Shown here piece by piece: positions 46,006-56,002 of a DNA stretch of 64,000 nucleotides (position 1 is the first letter of the stretch; the number at the start of each line of letters is the position of its first letter). The DNA is from Schistosoma haematobium (lineage: Eukaryota; Platyhelminthes; Trematoda; Strigeidida; Schistosomatidae): the NCBI RefSeq assembly GCF_000699445.3, contig NC_067195.1, positions 85,012,569-85,076,568 on the forward strand, read 5' to 3'. The notes under the pieces were generated by a model. The model was not told where the DNA came from, did no database searches, and was given only the letters and a program-made list of their open reading frames with translations. The position numbers were made by a program, and so were the translations under genes.

Positions 46006-47759
46006 CATTATTATTATTATTTAAACACATAAACATTGATACAAAGGGGCACCGAATACATATGCGCCACACAAGTCATTTCATTTGTGTGTAGGCTGTT
46101 ATACTGCCCGGGTGCCCAGGTCGAAGCAAGTGGTTTTCTTAGGAGGTCACACCCCGAGCCTTCGACCTAGAGGTCTGATCCGCAGGGCAGTTGAGCAACG
46201 TCAGGAGGTGTAGTCTCATGGTAGCCGGTGACCAACAATAAGTTCACATGCTTCTTGTCCTCTCATGATTCTGGAGATATGCACCATTGGTTTGGAATCA
46301 GGGTTTTCCATCTCCCCTAGATGAATTTTCCGTATTCACCAGCCCGGTTAAAGCGTCGGACATTCGCATTTCACCCTTTCAAATTCGTGAACAACAGGCC
46401 AACAGTGAGAAGGCAGTCAGTAGTACTTCTCTGACAGCGGCTGTATACGTGTGGCCATGTGAGAGCATTTGGAGGAGCGATGACTTTCCCCACACTCGTC
46501 CGTACCAGGGTATTTGGAAGCCTTGTTTATTGAAATAAAATGAGATGAATTTGAGAAAATAGAGAGTGCCAACGTTAAACGTGGACGACCAAATTACCGG
46601 CTAAAGCATGTGAAACCTGGAAAATAAACCGGATAAGTAGTGAAGGTCTAGTCGACTTGTGAGTATGACAATAGGGTGCAAATGACAATTGTTTGTAGAT
46701 CACAATTACTCCTTCCTATTTATGTGTGATCACATACATATTTAAATTGGTAAACACAGTGGGATGTGACGCAATCGTTTTCTTGTCTTTTAGGTTTTCG
46801 ATACAGCATGAACCTTGTTTCCTTGATAATGTCTTTGCTGCACAATATGTCACAGTTTTGATAATCTTCGCTTCTTATTATACTATCGAAATTTAGTAAC
46901 AATCTTGATATCATATTTACGTGAAATTCAAATTTACCTTCGAAGTTCTAAATAGAAACAAAAGAGATAAAAAAAATTAACAAGCGAGTCGTTATCTGAT
47001 GCCAAAGTCCATCACTTCCTAATCAACGTAAAGCCTGATACGAATGTGTTGGTTCTAGTGAAGAAAACGGAAAATTTTCAAACGTGATGGAAAACTGACC
47101 ATGAGTTATACATAATATTTGAATATTATTTTCATCATTTTGATGCGTAACTACAATCATGTATAAACTCACAAGCCTATATGAATACTGAGCAGACTAG
47201 GCTGATTCCCGAACTCATATGTTCTCAGACAGTTAATAATATTTCTTGCAATATATTTACTGCAGATTATAATAGGACTTACAAGGACATTGGTTGAGAA
47301 TTGTGGGGCACGGTTGAACCCTGGAAAAAAATCGAAAAGATCTTCAAACGAAGAATGAACAAATTCGTGACGGTATGGATAATGTCCAGGGGGAGGTGCA
47401 CTCCCATCTGAATGGACTTTTCCGAAGGTATCATACTCATGCCGTTTCTTAGAGTTGGATAGTACCTAAATGGGGTAGAAAAAATTTTCGTATTAATGGA
47501 ATGCTACCTCATAGGCTTCATTTATTTCAATGAACTTTTTGTTTGCTTTATCTGAAGGATTCTTATCCGGATGCCTGAAAGTTTACAATAATAAACAAAG
47601 CCCACGGACTTCAGAAACTTACCATTTCTTCGCTAGTTTCCTATATGCTGTCTTAATTTCCAAATTTGAGGCAGATTTAGATACTCCAAGGACGTCATAA
47701 TAATCACAAAAAGCATAACGGGATAATAGAGCCAACTGAATAAATAGTGACAATCTCAT
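29731..47759 (-). CDS. DNAJC16: DNAJC16-like ER co-chaperone (J domain plus thioredoxin-like domain), complete, 11 exons
   Basis: Exons: 47623-47759, 47508-47574, 47283-47465, 45250-45498, 43520-43879, 41858-42350, 39768-40170, 36777-37031, 34977-35138, 32985-33279, 29731-30042. All have AG/GT borders and matching phases; total 2,916 nt, 971 residues plus TAA. The start is MRLSLFIQLALLSRYAFC, a signal peptide directly before the J domain (DYYDVLGVSKSA), whose HPD (residues 47-49) is split from its Trp by the first intron. Exon 4 holds a thioredoxin-like fold with CFPC at 158-161. A membrane segment lies near 638-660 (exon 8), and the C-terminus keeps family blocks (GWLAKLLES, AVNGYRRYFNLYHP, WLDRLFEGSLPRYNVAEWP) with an Asp-rich end. 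Human DNAJC16 has the same order in 782 residues; the extra length here is in loops. The family acts in the ER and in autophagosome size control; the role in flukes is inference. Confidence 0.93.
30190..30600 (-). mobile_element. Second RTE-like family, 3' end, in intron 10
   Basis: (TGAC)n tail at 30190-30205 (plus strand CAGTCAGTCAGTAAC), 3' UTR, and the C-terminal block ([11 protein letters not shown]) to 30600, where a TTA microsatellite (30600-30624) begins. Confidence 0.65.
30600..30624. repeat. (TTA)n microsatellite
   Basis: Eight ATT units at the truncation point of the preceding retrotransposon fragment. Confidence 0.85.
30955..31445 (-). mobile_element. Second RTE-like family, pol fragment, in intron 10
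   Basis: Minus strand: ARIQRARLAFSNLRHLW, a YSK-type decayed YGCET region, then [20 protein letters not shown] and GGQTKTYKG, with frameshifts. Confidence 0.65.
31446..32984. other. Intron 10 sequence; faint RTE 3' relic at 32385-32510
   Basis: 32385-32510 (plus) resembles the end of the second RTE-like family (GATCATTGGTTGAAGACTAT, ATCGATCACGGTGGAATAG). The remainder shows nothing recognisable. Confidence 0.35.
33480..33832 (+). repeat. Dispersed (AAAT)n-tailed repeat, copy 5
   Basis: Plus-strand copy lacking the 5' third. It ends TTATGTGTTCAGATAAAAAT AAAAATAAGG at about 33810-33832. Located in intron 9 of the DNAJC16-like gene. Confidence 0.7.
34090..34183 (+). mobile_element. 94-bp mini-retroposon with a perfect 15-bp target duplication
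   Basis: Flanked on both sides by GTAAATAGAATGTAT (34075-34089 and 34184-34198). The insert holds a leader-like block (CCGCCTGGAGCCC, CCGGATAAAGGAGGAGGGTT) joined to a short 3' end, AACCAGAAAGTAA, that runs into the GTAA-type tail seen on SR2/RTE copies. It looks like an RTE retrotransposon reduced to its two ends. Confidence 0.75.
34415..34590 (+). mobile_element. Hammerhead SINE, 5'-truncated
   Basis: Starts in the anticodon-like arm, with B box (GAGTTCAAATCCC), ribozyme region TTGAGGA...GGACGAAAAGGCCGTCC (C3 changed to T) and a 3' region ending ATCTCAATCAACAAAAAC. Confidence 0.7.
35139..35917. other. Intron 8 sequence, nothing recognised
   Basis: AT-rich, with no open exon or repeat match. 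Confidence 0.35.
35918..36440 (-). mobile_element. Second RTE-like family, 3' end of pol and 3' UTR, in intron 8
   Basis: Minus strand: WDDWVTCYVYLNTDYHDAQC-type decay of the [10 protein letters not shown] block, then [31 protein letters not shown] and a 3' UTR ending near 35918. Confidence 0.65.
37845..38640 (+). mobile_element. CR1-like non-LTR retrotransposon endonuclease fragment, in intron 7
   Basis: Plus strand, one frame with a few stops: LNSNCRSLINKVDYLQFLL near 37890, DFNIYLQDRSNNNKSFGGSV near 38040, FADEFTEFAVTAFSGSLSIV near 38280, then LDLVFIND-like FTLI...TSFSLM near 38400. These are the blocks of an APE-type endonuclease (the NCRS start, the GG loop, the GDFN box decayed to GFNSC). 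Assignment to the CR1 clade is from remembered similarity. Confidence 0.55.
38905..39480 (+). repeat. Dispersed (AAAT)n-tailed repeat, copy 6
   Basis: Near full-length plus-strand copy. The body has SYLSRNAFTWSRVYSHYQG in frame 1, and it ends TGTGTTCAAATCAATAAATAAATAAAC at about 39455-39483. Located in intron 7. Confidence 0.75.
40330..40655 (+). mobile_element. Old 3' relic of the second RTE-like family
   Basis: Order of blocks GATTATCGTAATCAATG, GATGATATGGCTC, CGATGTACGTGC and TTGACTGACTAGCTG matches the 3' end of that family with strong divergence. Located in intron 6. Confidence 0.45.
40656..41857. other. Intron 6 sequence, nothing recognised
   Basis: 1.2 kb with no exon and no clear match to the window's repeat families. 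Confidence 0.35.
42965..43350 (-). repeat. Dispersed (AAAT)n-tailed repeat, copy 7, tail lost
   Basis: Keeps the 5' two thirds on the minus strand (NALTWSRIYSHYQRSPTHCL). The tail end is missing. Located in intron 5. Confidence 0.7.
43980..45249. other. Intron 4 sequence, nothing certain
   Basis: Near 44110-44180 a plus-strand block (VRNVLIYDCET) resembles the LLYGCET segment of the RTE-like families. Otherwise unassigned. Confidence 0.35.
45965..46520 (-). repeat. Dispersed (AAAT)n-tailed repeat, copy 8, tail expanded to (AAT)n
   Basis: Body at 46020-46520 as in other copies. The tail position is occupied by a ~55-bp (ATT)n microsatellite (45967-46021) on the plus strand, apparently grown from the AAAT tail. 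Located in intron 3. Confidence 0.75.
46521..47282. other. Intron 3 sequence
   Basis: No element recognised. An open minus frame at 46720-46914 follows an acceptor-like site but is not needed by the gene model (exons 3 and 4 join in phase 0 directly). Confidence 0.4.
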
Positions 47760-48689
47760 CCCCTGCAACGCATTACTCAAAAGAAGCGGTTGGCGTATGG
47801 AGACTTGGATATTTTGTCGAATAAACGTAGCAAGATAAATATGTATTTGTAGAAGATTTTCGAATGGTATATACATTTCACTTGTTCTGGATACACAAGA
47901 TTTTTCAAAGGGACACCTAGAATAGGTTTCTGTGATTTCATTAGAATGTAGAGGTAGACAAATCTGAAAAATAAGTAGTGTAGCTGTAGATAAGTCTTTA
48001 AAATAAATAAGTCTGTAAGTCCTCAACATTTATACTGACCTCATTAGTTTTACCGGACACACCTAGCTGAAGGCGTCCGGTCACACATCCTCATCAGATC
48101 TCTAGCACATTCGCAGTGCTTCACATACCTTGAGACTACCAAGCACCTAACGGCTCCAGTTATATCGATATTTTTCCAAATATATTGCCGAATCCCTTTA
48201 TTCCTGGCTTCTGAATCAATTGTGTTTGCATATATCGATTGTAAAAATTTTACGTGTAAATGCGTTATCAAACTGAGAATATCTGGGGCATCTTCGGTGG
48301 TGAGAGACATGACTCATACACCAAACAGTAAAGTGGGAGTCCTTTTTTATGGAACATCACATATCGTTCTTCAAATTATTATTCTCACAATTTGCGATGA
48401 TCTTTACATGTTTTCGGATATTTTTCCCTTGTCCATTGATATATCTTATCTTCATCATGACGTAACTGATACCTAAGCTATTTAAGTTTGAAACTTTTTT
48501 GTCCCCCAACTTCCAATTCATGCCATTCTAACCCGGTGCTATAAAAGCCTGGTTCTGCCATACAGAAGTTGACTTCTGCGAGCACATGTATCTAACTCGC
48601 GTGTACAATACCTCACAGTAGTGAAAGCTAAACCGCGCAATTTTAACAGTACGTCATGCCTAGTATTTTCGTAGTGGCTTTGAATCAGA
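47760..48689. other. Upstream region of the DNAJC16-like gene
   Basis: The minus frame of exon 1 stays open to 48029 upstream of the chosen Met, but the extra residues do not look like family sequence. A TATAAAA at 48541-48547 on the plus strand points away from the gene and is more likely part of an old LTR. Confidence 0.35.
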
Positions 48690-48790
48690 TTAGAAAGTCA
48701 CATCATGACAAATCTACAATTTAAGGATTAGGTCTATTATTAAAGCAGTACTAATAACGAAGTAGACCATAAATCTATATTTTATCTAGT
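48690..48790 (+). mobile_element. 3' end of an older LTR of the same family
   Basis: Matches the last ~95 bp of the LTR at 48936-49335 (GTCACATCATGACAAATCTAC, GGATTAGGTCTATTATTA, AGTAGACCATAAATCTA) with about 15% difference. Confidence 0.7.
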
Positions 48791-48794
48791 GATG

Positions 48795-48935
48795 TGTCGG
48801 AACCCTACAACACTTTGAATAAGACTATCTACAAACTTGGAGTCCTAACTGACCGCCAAAATAAGATTAAGCCCTCAACGACATCGACCTACAACATGGC
48901 TCAGTAGCAAAAATATTTCTACGAATGAGAGAATT
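48795..48935 (+). pseudogene. Gag remnant of an LTR retrotransposon, left half
   Basis: A decayed plus frame (EPYNTLNKTIYKLGV by similarity to CsRn1-type Gypsy gag) runs to the edge of the inserted element at 48936. The frame resumes in register at 52588 once one copy of the AATT duplication is discounted. Confidence 0.65.
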
Positions 48936-49335
48936 TGTAGTGGCATTGGACAATAACCGCACAATCCACAAAGCTGAACACGAGACTACTCAGGGAATAG
49001 ATGTTCAATATTTAACGCGGATAAATACCTAACGATGGAGAAGGCGCGAAGAATGAATTGAATGGTCTGGAGTTGATCGAGTGGCATGGCTCGGCCATAC
49101 AGGCGTGGTCTCTGCTGAATGTTACCTTATATCTCCTATTCATATTAAATATATTGTTCCTTCTCTAGACTAACCTTGTTCTACATCATGTATTGGTAAT
49201 TGATACGATACAGTGAGCTGGTGTAGTCGATGATGTGACTTCCACGTAAGATCTTATATCACGACAAATCTACAAATTTAGGATTAGGTCTATTATTAGA
49301 GCAGTACTAATATCATAGTAGACCATAATTCTACA
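48936..49335 (+). repeat. Left LTR
   Basis: 400 bp, TG...CA ends. Differs from the right LTR only near positions 59 and 69 (CAGGGAATAGATGTT against CAGAGAATAGATATT). Confidence 0.9.
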
Positions 49336-49336
49336 T

Positions 49337-49350
49337 TGGTGAGCCCAACT
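49337..49350 (+). promoter_or_regulatory. Primer binding site
   Basis: TGGTGAGCCCAACT, beginning two bases after the LTR end. The TGG start complements a tRNA CCA end. Confidence 0.6.
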
Positions 49351-52174
49351 AAGGAAACGCAACCTATTATTGTTAATCTTTATTTCCACCTTAACCTTCT
49401 CAATCGGTTTTTATTTTTGTAAACCCAGTATTCTAATAGTCCTTTGATTAATGGTCACATATATTATCGTAATGTTATATCTATTAGTTCACATAACTTT
49501 CTAGCTCAATCGATAATAAAAGTTGATCATCTATATCAACTAATTAGCTTTGATGGTTCGTTAACAAGCTTTAATAGCATTTACCTGCTTCAGCGACATA
49601 GGCTTGTTTAAACATCAAGCTCTAGCAAATATGACCTGTAAATAGCGTAAATATACATTGAATAACAATGCAATCAAGGATTGAATAGTTATCTGTATCT
49701 AATTCTTAGTGTTCCTTCGCTTAACACCTCATCCTGTTTTAAACTATGCACTATCCTGTAATATCTTTTCTTCCGACCACTGCCTGCCTAATTTCATATT
49801 CTCGAGTTCCATTGCCAAACAACAAGGATGACACTTCTCTAAAAACATACGGTGAGTTTCAGCCATAAGTTTTCTGCAATCATAAGGTCATTTTAGATGG
49901 CTCGTTCAATGGTGACCGCACAATTATCTGGATTCATTCGGTTGTTCTGATCCGAGCGAGTCCCAAAAACCTCAACAGCATCAAGCACCCTGGAAGTGAT
50001 TGCCATACTGCATGTTTTATTCTGGATATTTTTGGATCATTACTACTCCTCACGAATGGCGTTATATATGTCGTCCACTGAATAATCTAATTTTCAAAAA
50101 TAACCCAGGCGAGTTCAACTATTTTACTTAATGATTTTTTTACTTAACATGTATATGTTTTCCGGTTCCTTTTGCCATATATTTGTAAGTGTCCCTAGGT
50201 TAAATGCAGTAACTTCTTATGGAATGTTTATAACGCGTCATATTCCTGCTTGAAGTTTCACAAGCAGTCTTAACTTGGAATTTATTTATCTGATCATGTT
50301 CATTATTTTTAAATTGTCATATACGTCAACAACCTGCTTGTCAACCTGGCCCATACATACGTTACACTATATCTTCATGTCTTCTAAATTTAGAAATCAT
50401 CTGAATCGACTTTAACATTTATCAATAAACCCATCATAGTCGTTGTCGCTAATCGTATTTGGCTTTATGGATTGATTAATCATATTAGCAGCCTAAAATG
50501 CGAACATAGTTTAGATAATAAGGTTAAAAATTTAGGTACTATTAACTGCACTAGTAAAATAACTAAATCCCTAGGTGGCTGTTGGCTAAGCAAACGTTTA
50601 AAATCAAAACTCCGTAGCCTACTAGAATTAACACTAAACGAATATTTCTGAATTGAAATTTATAATTAAATTAGGCGTCTCGGATTCTTTAACGTTATAA
50701 ATTTCTGATAACTTCGAATCACCTAAAGCAACAATACCTATTTTGCCACTGACCAATCCTCAATCAACACTATAACTAGTTAAATTTAATAGTTTCAGGA
50801 TATCGTCATAAAGCATTGTCATGACTTGACAATCACGTAATATGATTGATAAAATTAATGAAACTATTAACAAAATCGGTCAGCAAATTGACTTATAATT
50901 ATCACTAGTGTTGTTTTTCTTTTATCTTCATTCACTACAGGTGATTACAGTATGTTTCTCTATCAGTTGTTCATTCAGTAAATATCTCAAAACCTTGTCA
51001 GTCTAATTAATGGTTTAGCGACACAATCATGCATGCAAATAATCAGTATAAGCAGTCGAGCAAATCTCCTGCAAACTGAAAACATCAATGTCGAATTTAC
51101 CCCAACACTGACTAAGGTTCAAGCCATTATCATAGACATGAGTTGGGAGTGTACTCCCCTTGGTTACAACTTATGTTCTCCCTGATAATCACATGAGCAT
51201 CACTCACTATTAATCATCTTGTAAAAACTTATTTAGCTAAATATATCTTGCAGCACCACATCACTTCGTAATATGACCCATAGGCTTAACTGATTTTAAT
51301 AACTTATAACCACTATATCTCAATTAAATCGTATTCTGCCTGCATACGTGCAACTAACTTGTATGCACCATCAGCCGGCAAGTATAAATATAAATAAATA
51401 GTCTATCGCAGATCAGAACATTGAGTCTGGAGCATGTCCCTTACGAATACACTCATGTTTAACGATTTGTTCCTAGCTATCTGTCCAAAATTCATATAAT
51501 CATCACTCACGTATTTAAATTTTGTTTTGATAACCACTCATGTGTATTAGTAATATTACTAAATTATATCACGGTCAAGTAAAAATGAGGTTGAGAAAAT
51601 CTCCCCGTAACTAAATAAACCGTATCAAACTAACTGGAACTTTAATTGGAATTCTTCTCCACGGTAATACTCATGTTCCTTCAGTTAGTCTACTAATACC
51701 AATGCAATTGAAAATCAACTCATGGACAACTTACTAGCATGAACGTTATTTGATTTTATAATCTAAACCAAAACTTATACCAGTACTAACATTTCTATAA
51801 TATTGATTGCTTTTAATATTTCTAAACACAAAATACTTACTACCTATACGTTAAGTTATTAACCAACGGCTATTAACACGCATCGTTTTATTATTATTAT
51901 TATTATTATTGTTATTATTATTGTTATTATTATTGTAATCCCATTTTTTATAGCTCAAATAATCTCCACCCAAATTTTCATTTCAAGCGTTTTAAGCATG
52001 AAGGCAGATATCTTAAAATTATTACATGTATTTCCCGACCAGATGCTGCCGCTTTCTTTTTGATTTATCTTTCAGCTTATCATCACATACCAGAGGATTC
52101 TTCCTAGTCTTGGTAACCTTCGGCGCACGACGATCCCATCCAATTCGGTATCGAACCAACATCACGTTGATTCT

Positions 52175-52187
52175 GGTGGGAGAGTAG
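52175..52187 (+). promoter_or_regulatory. Polypurine tract
   Basis: GGTGGGAGAGTAG ends immediately before the right LTR, as needed for plus-strand priming. Confidence 0.6.
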
Positions 52188-52587
52188 TGTAGTGGCATTG
52201 GACAATAACCGCACAATCCACAAAGCTGAACACGAGACTACTCAGAGAATAGATATTCAATATTTAACGCGGATAAATACCTAACGATGGAGAAGGCGCG
52301 AAGAATGAATTGAATGGTCTGGAGTTGATCGAGTGGCATGGCTCGGCCATACAGGCGTGGTCTCTGCTGAATGTTACCTTATATCTCCTATTCATATTAA
52401 ATATATTGTTCCTTCTCTAGACTAACCTTGTTCTACATCATGTATTGGTAATTGATACGATACAGTGAGCTGGTGTAGTCGATGATGTGACTTCCACGTA
52501 AGATCTTATATCACGACAAATCTACAAATTTAGGATTAGGTCTATTATTAGAGCAGTACTAATATCATAGTAGACCATAATTCTACA
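52188..52587 (+). repeat. Right LTR
   Basis: 400 bp; 398 of 400 positions match the left LTR by eye. Confidence 0.9.
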
Positions 52588-52860
52588 AATTCATTGGTCA
52601 ACAGACCTTTGATAAGGGCCAGATTAAACAGCTTTTCATGTCTAAGCTTCCCCAACAGGTGCTAGCATGGCTTGTCACATTTCAAAACGACACGCATATG
52701 AACTGGACGCACCCGACGACGGGATTCTGAAGATCAACGGGACTGCCGTCGGGGTCTGTTCTATCAAAAAATCTCAAACGACAGAAAATGACGTCACGAA
52801 CATCTACCATACTCTGGCACATTACCTCGATATTCTCCATGAACATAGACTCTTCTAAAC
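52588..52860 (+). pseudogene. Gag remnant of an LTR retrotransposon, right half
   Basis: Continues the gag frame from the left flank: QIKQLFMSKLPQQVLA is a hallmark block of CsRn1-type gag. A frame shift near 52700 and lack of the rest of gag-pol make it a relic. Confidence 0.7.
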
Positions 52861-52999
52861 CAAAATGTCATTAGTTCGTTGTCTCTTTAATATGCTATAT
52901 TGTAACGTTTCTCAAGGACAATTTTATGCTGTATATATGCCTGCCTCATAGTCGTTAGGATAATCTTAAACTCGACTTGGATTTTCTGCCCTGGGCAAT

Positions 53000-54560
53000 C
53001 GGATCCTCTAATTGCTTCGTGACTCATTATAACACTGAAAAGGGATTCTACCCATTATACATTGGTTTTGAGAATATCCAACATCTGATACAATAGCTTC
53101 GGAAACGTGACCAGAATTCGACTCATTAAGAACATTTTTTTCATATTCATTAGGGATATCACTAGAGATAAATCTATTGTCAGGACGAATAACATTTGAT
53201 GTAATGTCAGGATTTGATTCTTCTGAAATATTTTCCCCGAATTTATTAATAATTCCATTAGAAAATAATGGATCACTGGGAAAATCAGCATCTATCAAAA
53301 CTTCATCAAGTTTTTGATCACGATTTGATTTATTAAACATATTTTTTCTCTGATTAATAGAACATTCCATCAGAAATATGTGAATCGTTAGGAGAAACTA
53401 TATCTGATACAATAACATGAGAAATCCTATAAGAAGTCGGTTGATTCGAAACTTTTGTCTCACAAGGACTCTAAGTAACATTTAATTCTGGAATACTATG
53501 TGGCTTTACACTGCTTTTCGAAATTGTAGACATAAATAAATGGCCATTAAAAATACTCAACTTATTAGGATCAGAATTACGAAATTAATATCACTTACAG
53601 AGAAATGAATAGTGGTTTGTGTGTCCAATTTCGCCACATTTAAAGCATTTAGAATTACAAAATATACAAGAATTACATGAGTGAAATTTCCCACGGAACA
53701 AACGTTTACCAAACTTGTGCTCCTCTTCACAACTCCTTAGTGAATTACTTGCATTCTCTTGAGTATGCACTGCATTGGGATGACGTAGTGGAAGTCCTGG
53801 TGTCCTGATGAATCATTTACTGAAAATATCCTCCTTTAACGCATTCGAATTTTGTATGCTTTACAATGTCTAGTAGTGGTTTTGTAGAATTACGGTCTGG
53901 TCCATTATTAGTACTGCTCTAATAGTAGACCAAATCCTAATATAGTGGATTTGCGATGATGTGACTACCTAATCTATAAGATCTTACACAGAAGTCAAAT
54001 GACTGTCTACACTGAATTGTCGTATCGTGACAAGTAGCAATATAATATCTGAAATTTCTAAAGAAGACATTTGGGTTAACATTATATTTAAGGTGAATAA
54101 AGACAGGTTATACAGGGTGACCATATTTGCGAGGCCGAGTAATGCCATCCGACTGAATTAATTAATTCTTCCCGCCTTCCCCATTGTTGACTTCTTTTGT
54201 GTTAATCGTTGAATATCCATTTACCTCATGTTCAGCATTGTGGATTAAGCGGTTAGGACCAATACAACCACAGTTCCTTTGGGAGTTGCATAAAGAAGCT
54301 AAATAGGCTCTTCTGGAAATGAAAAAGTTTCTAATGAACTGTGGGCTTTTTTTCCGATGAACGTAAGGAAATGAGACACAATATGAGTATCCTCAACATC
54401 TTCCTTAGCCATAGTTCAAATTTCGAACTTTTCCATATAATCCATAAAAGAATCAAATCCTGAAAGTATGTCCAATTAATCCATCAGAGGCTCTATCGTG
54501 ACACCAATTTAGCGATTAGAAGTTATCGAATTGCCAAACAAACTAGGAACCCCAGAAACA
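53000..54560 (-). pseudogene. Gag remnant of a second LTR retrotransposon, split by a solo LTR
   Basis: Minus strand: 54560-54273 gives a capsid-like block (YMEKFEIWTMAKEDVED, SHFLTFIGKKAHSSLE). 53882-53590 continues it (HTKFECVKGG) to a zinc-knuckle region, CFKCGEIGHTNHY, in which the final Cys of CX2CX4HX4C is not in place. 53370-53040 is the acidic spacer (ESNSGHVSEAIVSDVGY). Stops and frame changes are frequent. Confidence 0.7.
53883..54272 (-). mobile_element. Solo LTR, diverged copy of the 400-bp LTR family
   Basis: Starts TGTGGTTGTATTGG and ends AATTCTACA on the minus strand. Internal blocks align with the young LTR (AATCCACAATGCTGAACA, GGAAGGCGGGAAGAATTAAT, GAGCAGTACTAATAATGGAC). The 4-bp flanks are GAAC and AAAC. 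It interrupts the gag remnant above, whose coding resumes after it. Confidence 0.75.
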
Positions 54561-55189
54561 ACGCTATTTCGACCAAGAAGAACTAAATGAGCCCGAACAA
54601 ACATATTGTATTTGGAATTCAAAATCAGGCAGTCATCAAGTATAAAAAATCTTTATTTCATAATGTTATAACGCACGGTTTTACTTTGCTTAGTGTTATA
54701 ACCGTTGGGTTTTCAGGTTTACACATATGGGACGTTAATTTACCTTAGGGGAATATCTACACTAGATTCCCTCCTAGTGTCTATTCTACAGGACATCAAC
54801 ACAACTCAAATCAAGAACACGTAATTGGCCTGACCACAACGTAAATATATTTCCACACCAAAAACCCGCCCACATATCACATACAAATAACACAGAATAA
54901 CAAATTTGATTAACGTGTATCTTGAGGGATTTTCTTAACCTATGGGATAAAAGCTATAAATATCCAGGCATTGAATAATCCATACTCATTTCCTATATAT
55001 TTGGCGGATTCTATGACATCATTGAGAGATATCTAGATTCAAAGAATGTAACTTATCACTTCTTTCGTGCTCTGTTGTGAAGTCAACACCGAAATAGACT
55101 TCACTGTAATTATTTGTAACGCTCCCATAGAATTTACTTTCACTAAACCTTTTCGTTTTTTGTCACTGTTGTGGATGCGGAGGAATAGA
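54561..55189. other. Unassigned, between LTR relics
   Basis: No recognised frame; probably decayed retrotransposon sequence. Confidence 0.3.
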
Positions 55190-55510
55190 CCAATAATTAT
55201 CATGTTAAGTCCAATGGTGTCCTTGGACTTTAGATGGACATTTTCTATTGGTCGATATCTGTTCACTTGTTGAATATTGTACAAAATGTTGTTTTCTGTT
55301 TTTATGGTACGATGTGGTATGCTTGATTGGTATATAAACAAAGTATGTTTGAAATATAATGATTCATATCTCAGAGGTTGTGACTTGTATTCTGGACTCA
55401 ACTAACTGAGCTAGACAGGGAAGTGGGACCAATCGAGACTCTAGGCCGTCCGTGTGTGTTTACGTGTCATTGGATCGATCGATAAATACGCTGTTCTCTA
55501 ATCTCTTCCA
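55190..55510 (+). repeat. LTR-like repeat of a second family, copy 1
   Basis: Aligns with the reverse complement of 63625-63964: TGGTATATAAACAAAGTATG, AAATATAATGATTCATAT, GGGAAG(T/C)GGGACCAATCG. The TATATAA lies where a promoter would sit within an LTR. Confidence 0.6.
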
Positions 55511-56002
55511 GTCAAGGACAACAATTAGCACAGGGTAAAAATCGACAGCAACCTAAAGCCATAACAGTCACTAAAAATAACTCATTTTAAAACCTTACCG
55601 TATTTTTATTGCAAGACCGATGGACCAACAAAATCTTATCTTACATCTGAAAATACGTTAATTTCCACTATTCAGATCCACAACTCACATGATCATACCA
55701 GAATGTTTCTCATATATTCATGTAAATACTACCGTGTATATTAGAGTGTAGCCTGATGAGGATCTGAATTAGAAAATATCCTTAAACGTCGTATTAATGA
55801 GTTTAAAAACATGTGACTAATAGAACTATATAAGTTTGTCGTAAAATGACTGATTGATACTCTCCAAAGAAATTAAGCCGAGTTTCCCAAGAATTGATAT
55901 ATAAGTTTTAGATTTTATCTGTCTTTTTGTGGGAAATTAACATCGATTTTTTGATAGATGGGTTTTTATGCTAGCATCCTATGAATACAGTGATATTGAA
56001 TG

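Larger units (their letters stand above)
48936..52587 (+). mobile_element. Young non-autonomous LTR retrotransposon, 3,652 bp, complete
   Basis: Two 400-bp direct repeats (48936-49335 and 52188-52587) differ at only two positions. Each starts TGTAGTGG and ends TTCTACA. The element is flanked by AATT on both sides (48932-48935, 52588-52591). A primer-binding-site-like TGGTGAGCCCAAC starts two bases after the left LTR, and a purine-rich tract (GGTGGGAGAGTAG) precedes the right LTR. The 2,852-bp interior has almost no open frame: none of 60 codons or more until 52022 on the minus strand. So it encodes no gag or pol and must be mobilised in trans. The site resembles the tRNA-Trp site of CsRn1-clade Gypsy elements with two differences (inference). 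Orientation is set by the LTR/PBS order. Confidence 0.88.

Noticed and set aside
46720..46930. Possible extra exon of the DNAJC16-like gene between exons 3 and 4
   Set aside because: An acceptor precedes the open frame but no donor fits. Exon 3 and exon 4 join in phase 0 and match the family without it.
48050..48310. Minus frame upstream of the DNAJC16-like gene as an extra gene
   Set aside because: No recognised domain, and opposed by an equally open plus frame. It overlaps a region likely derived from an old LTR.
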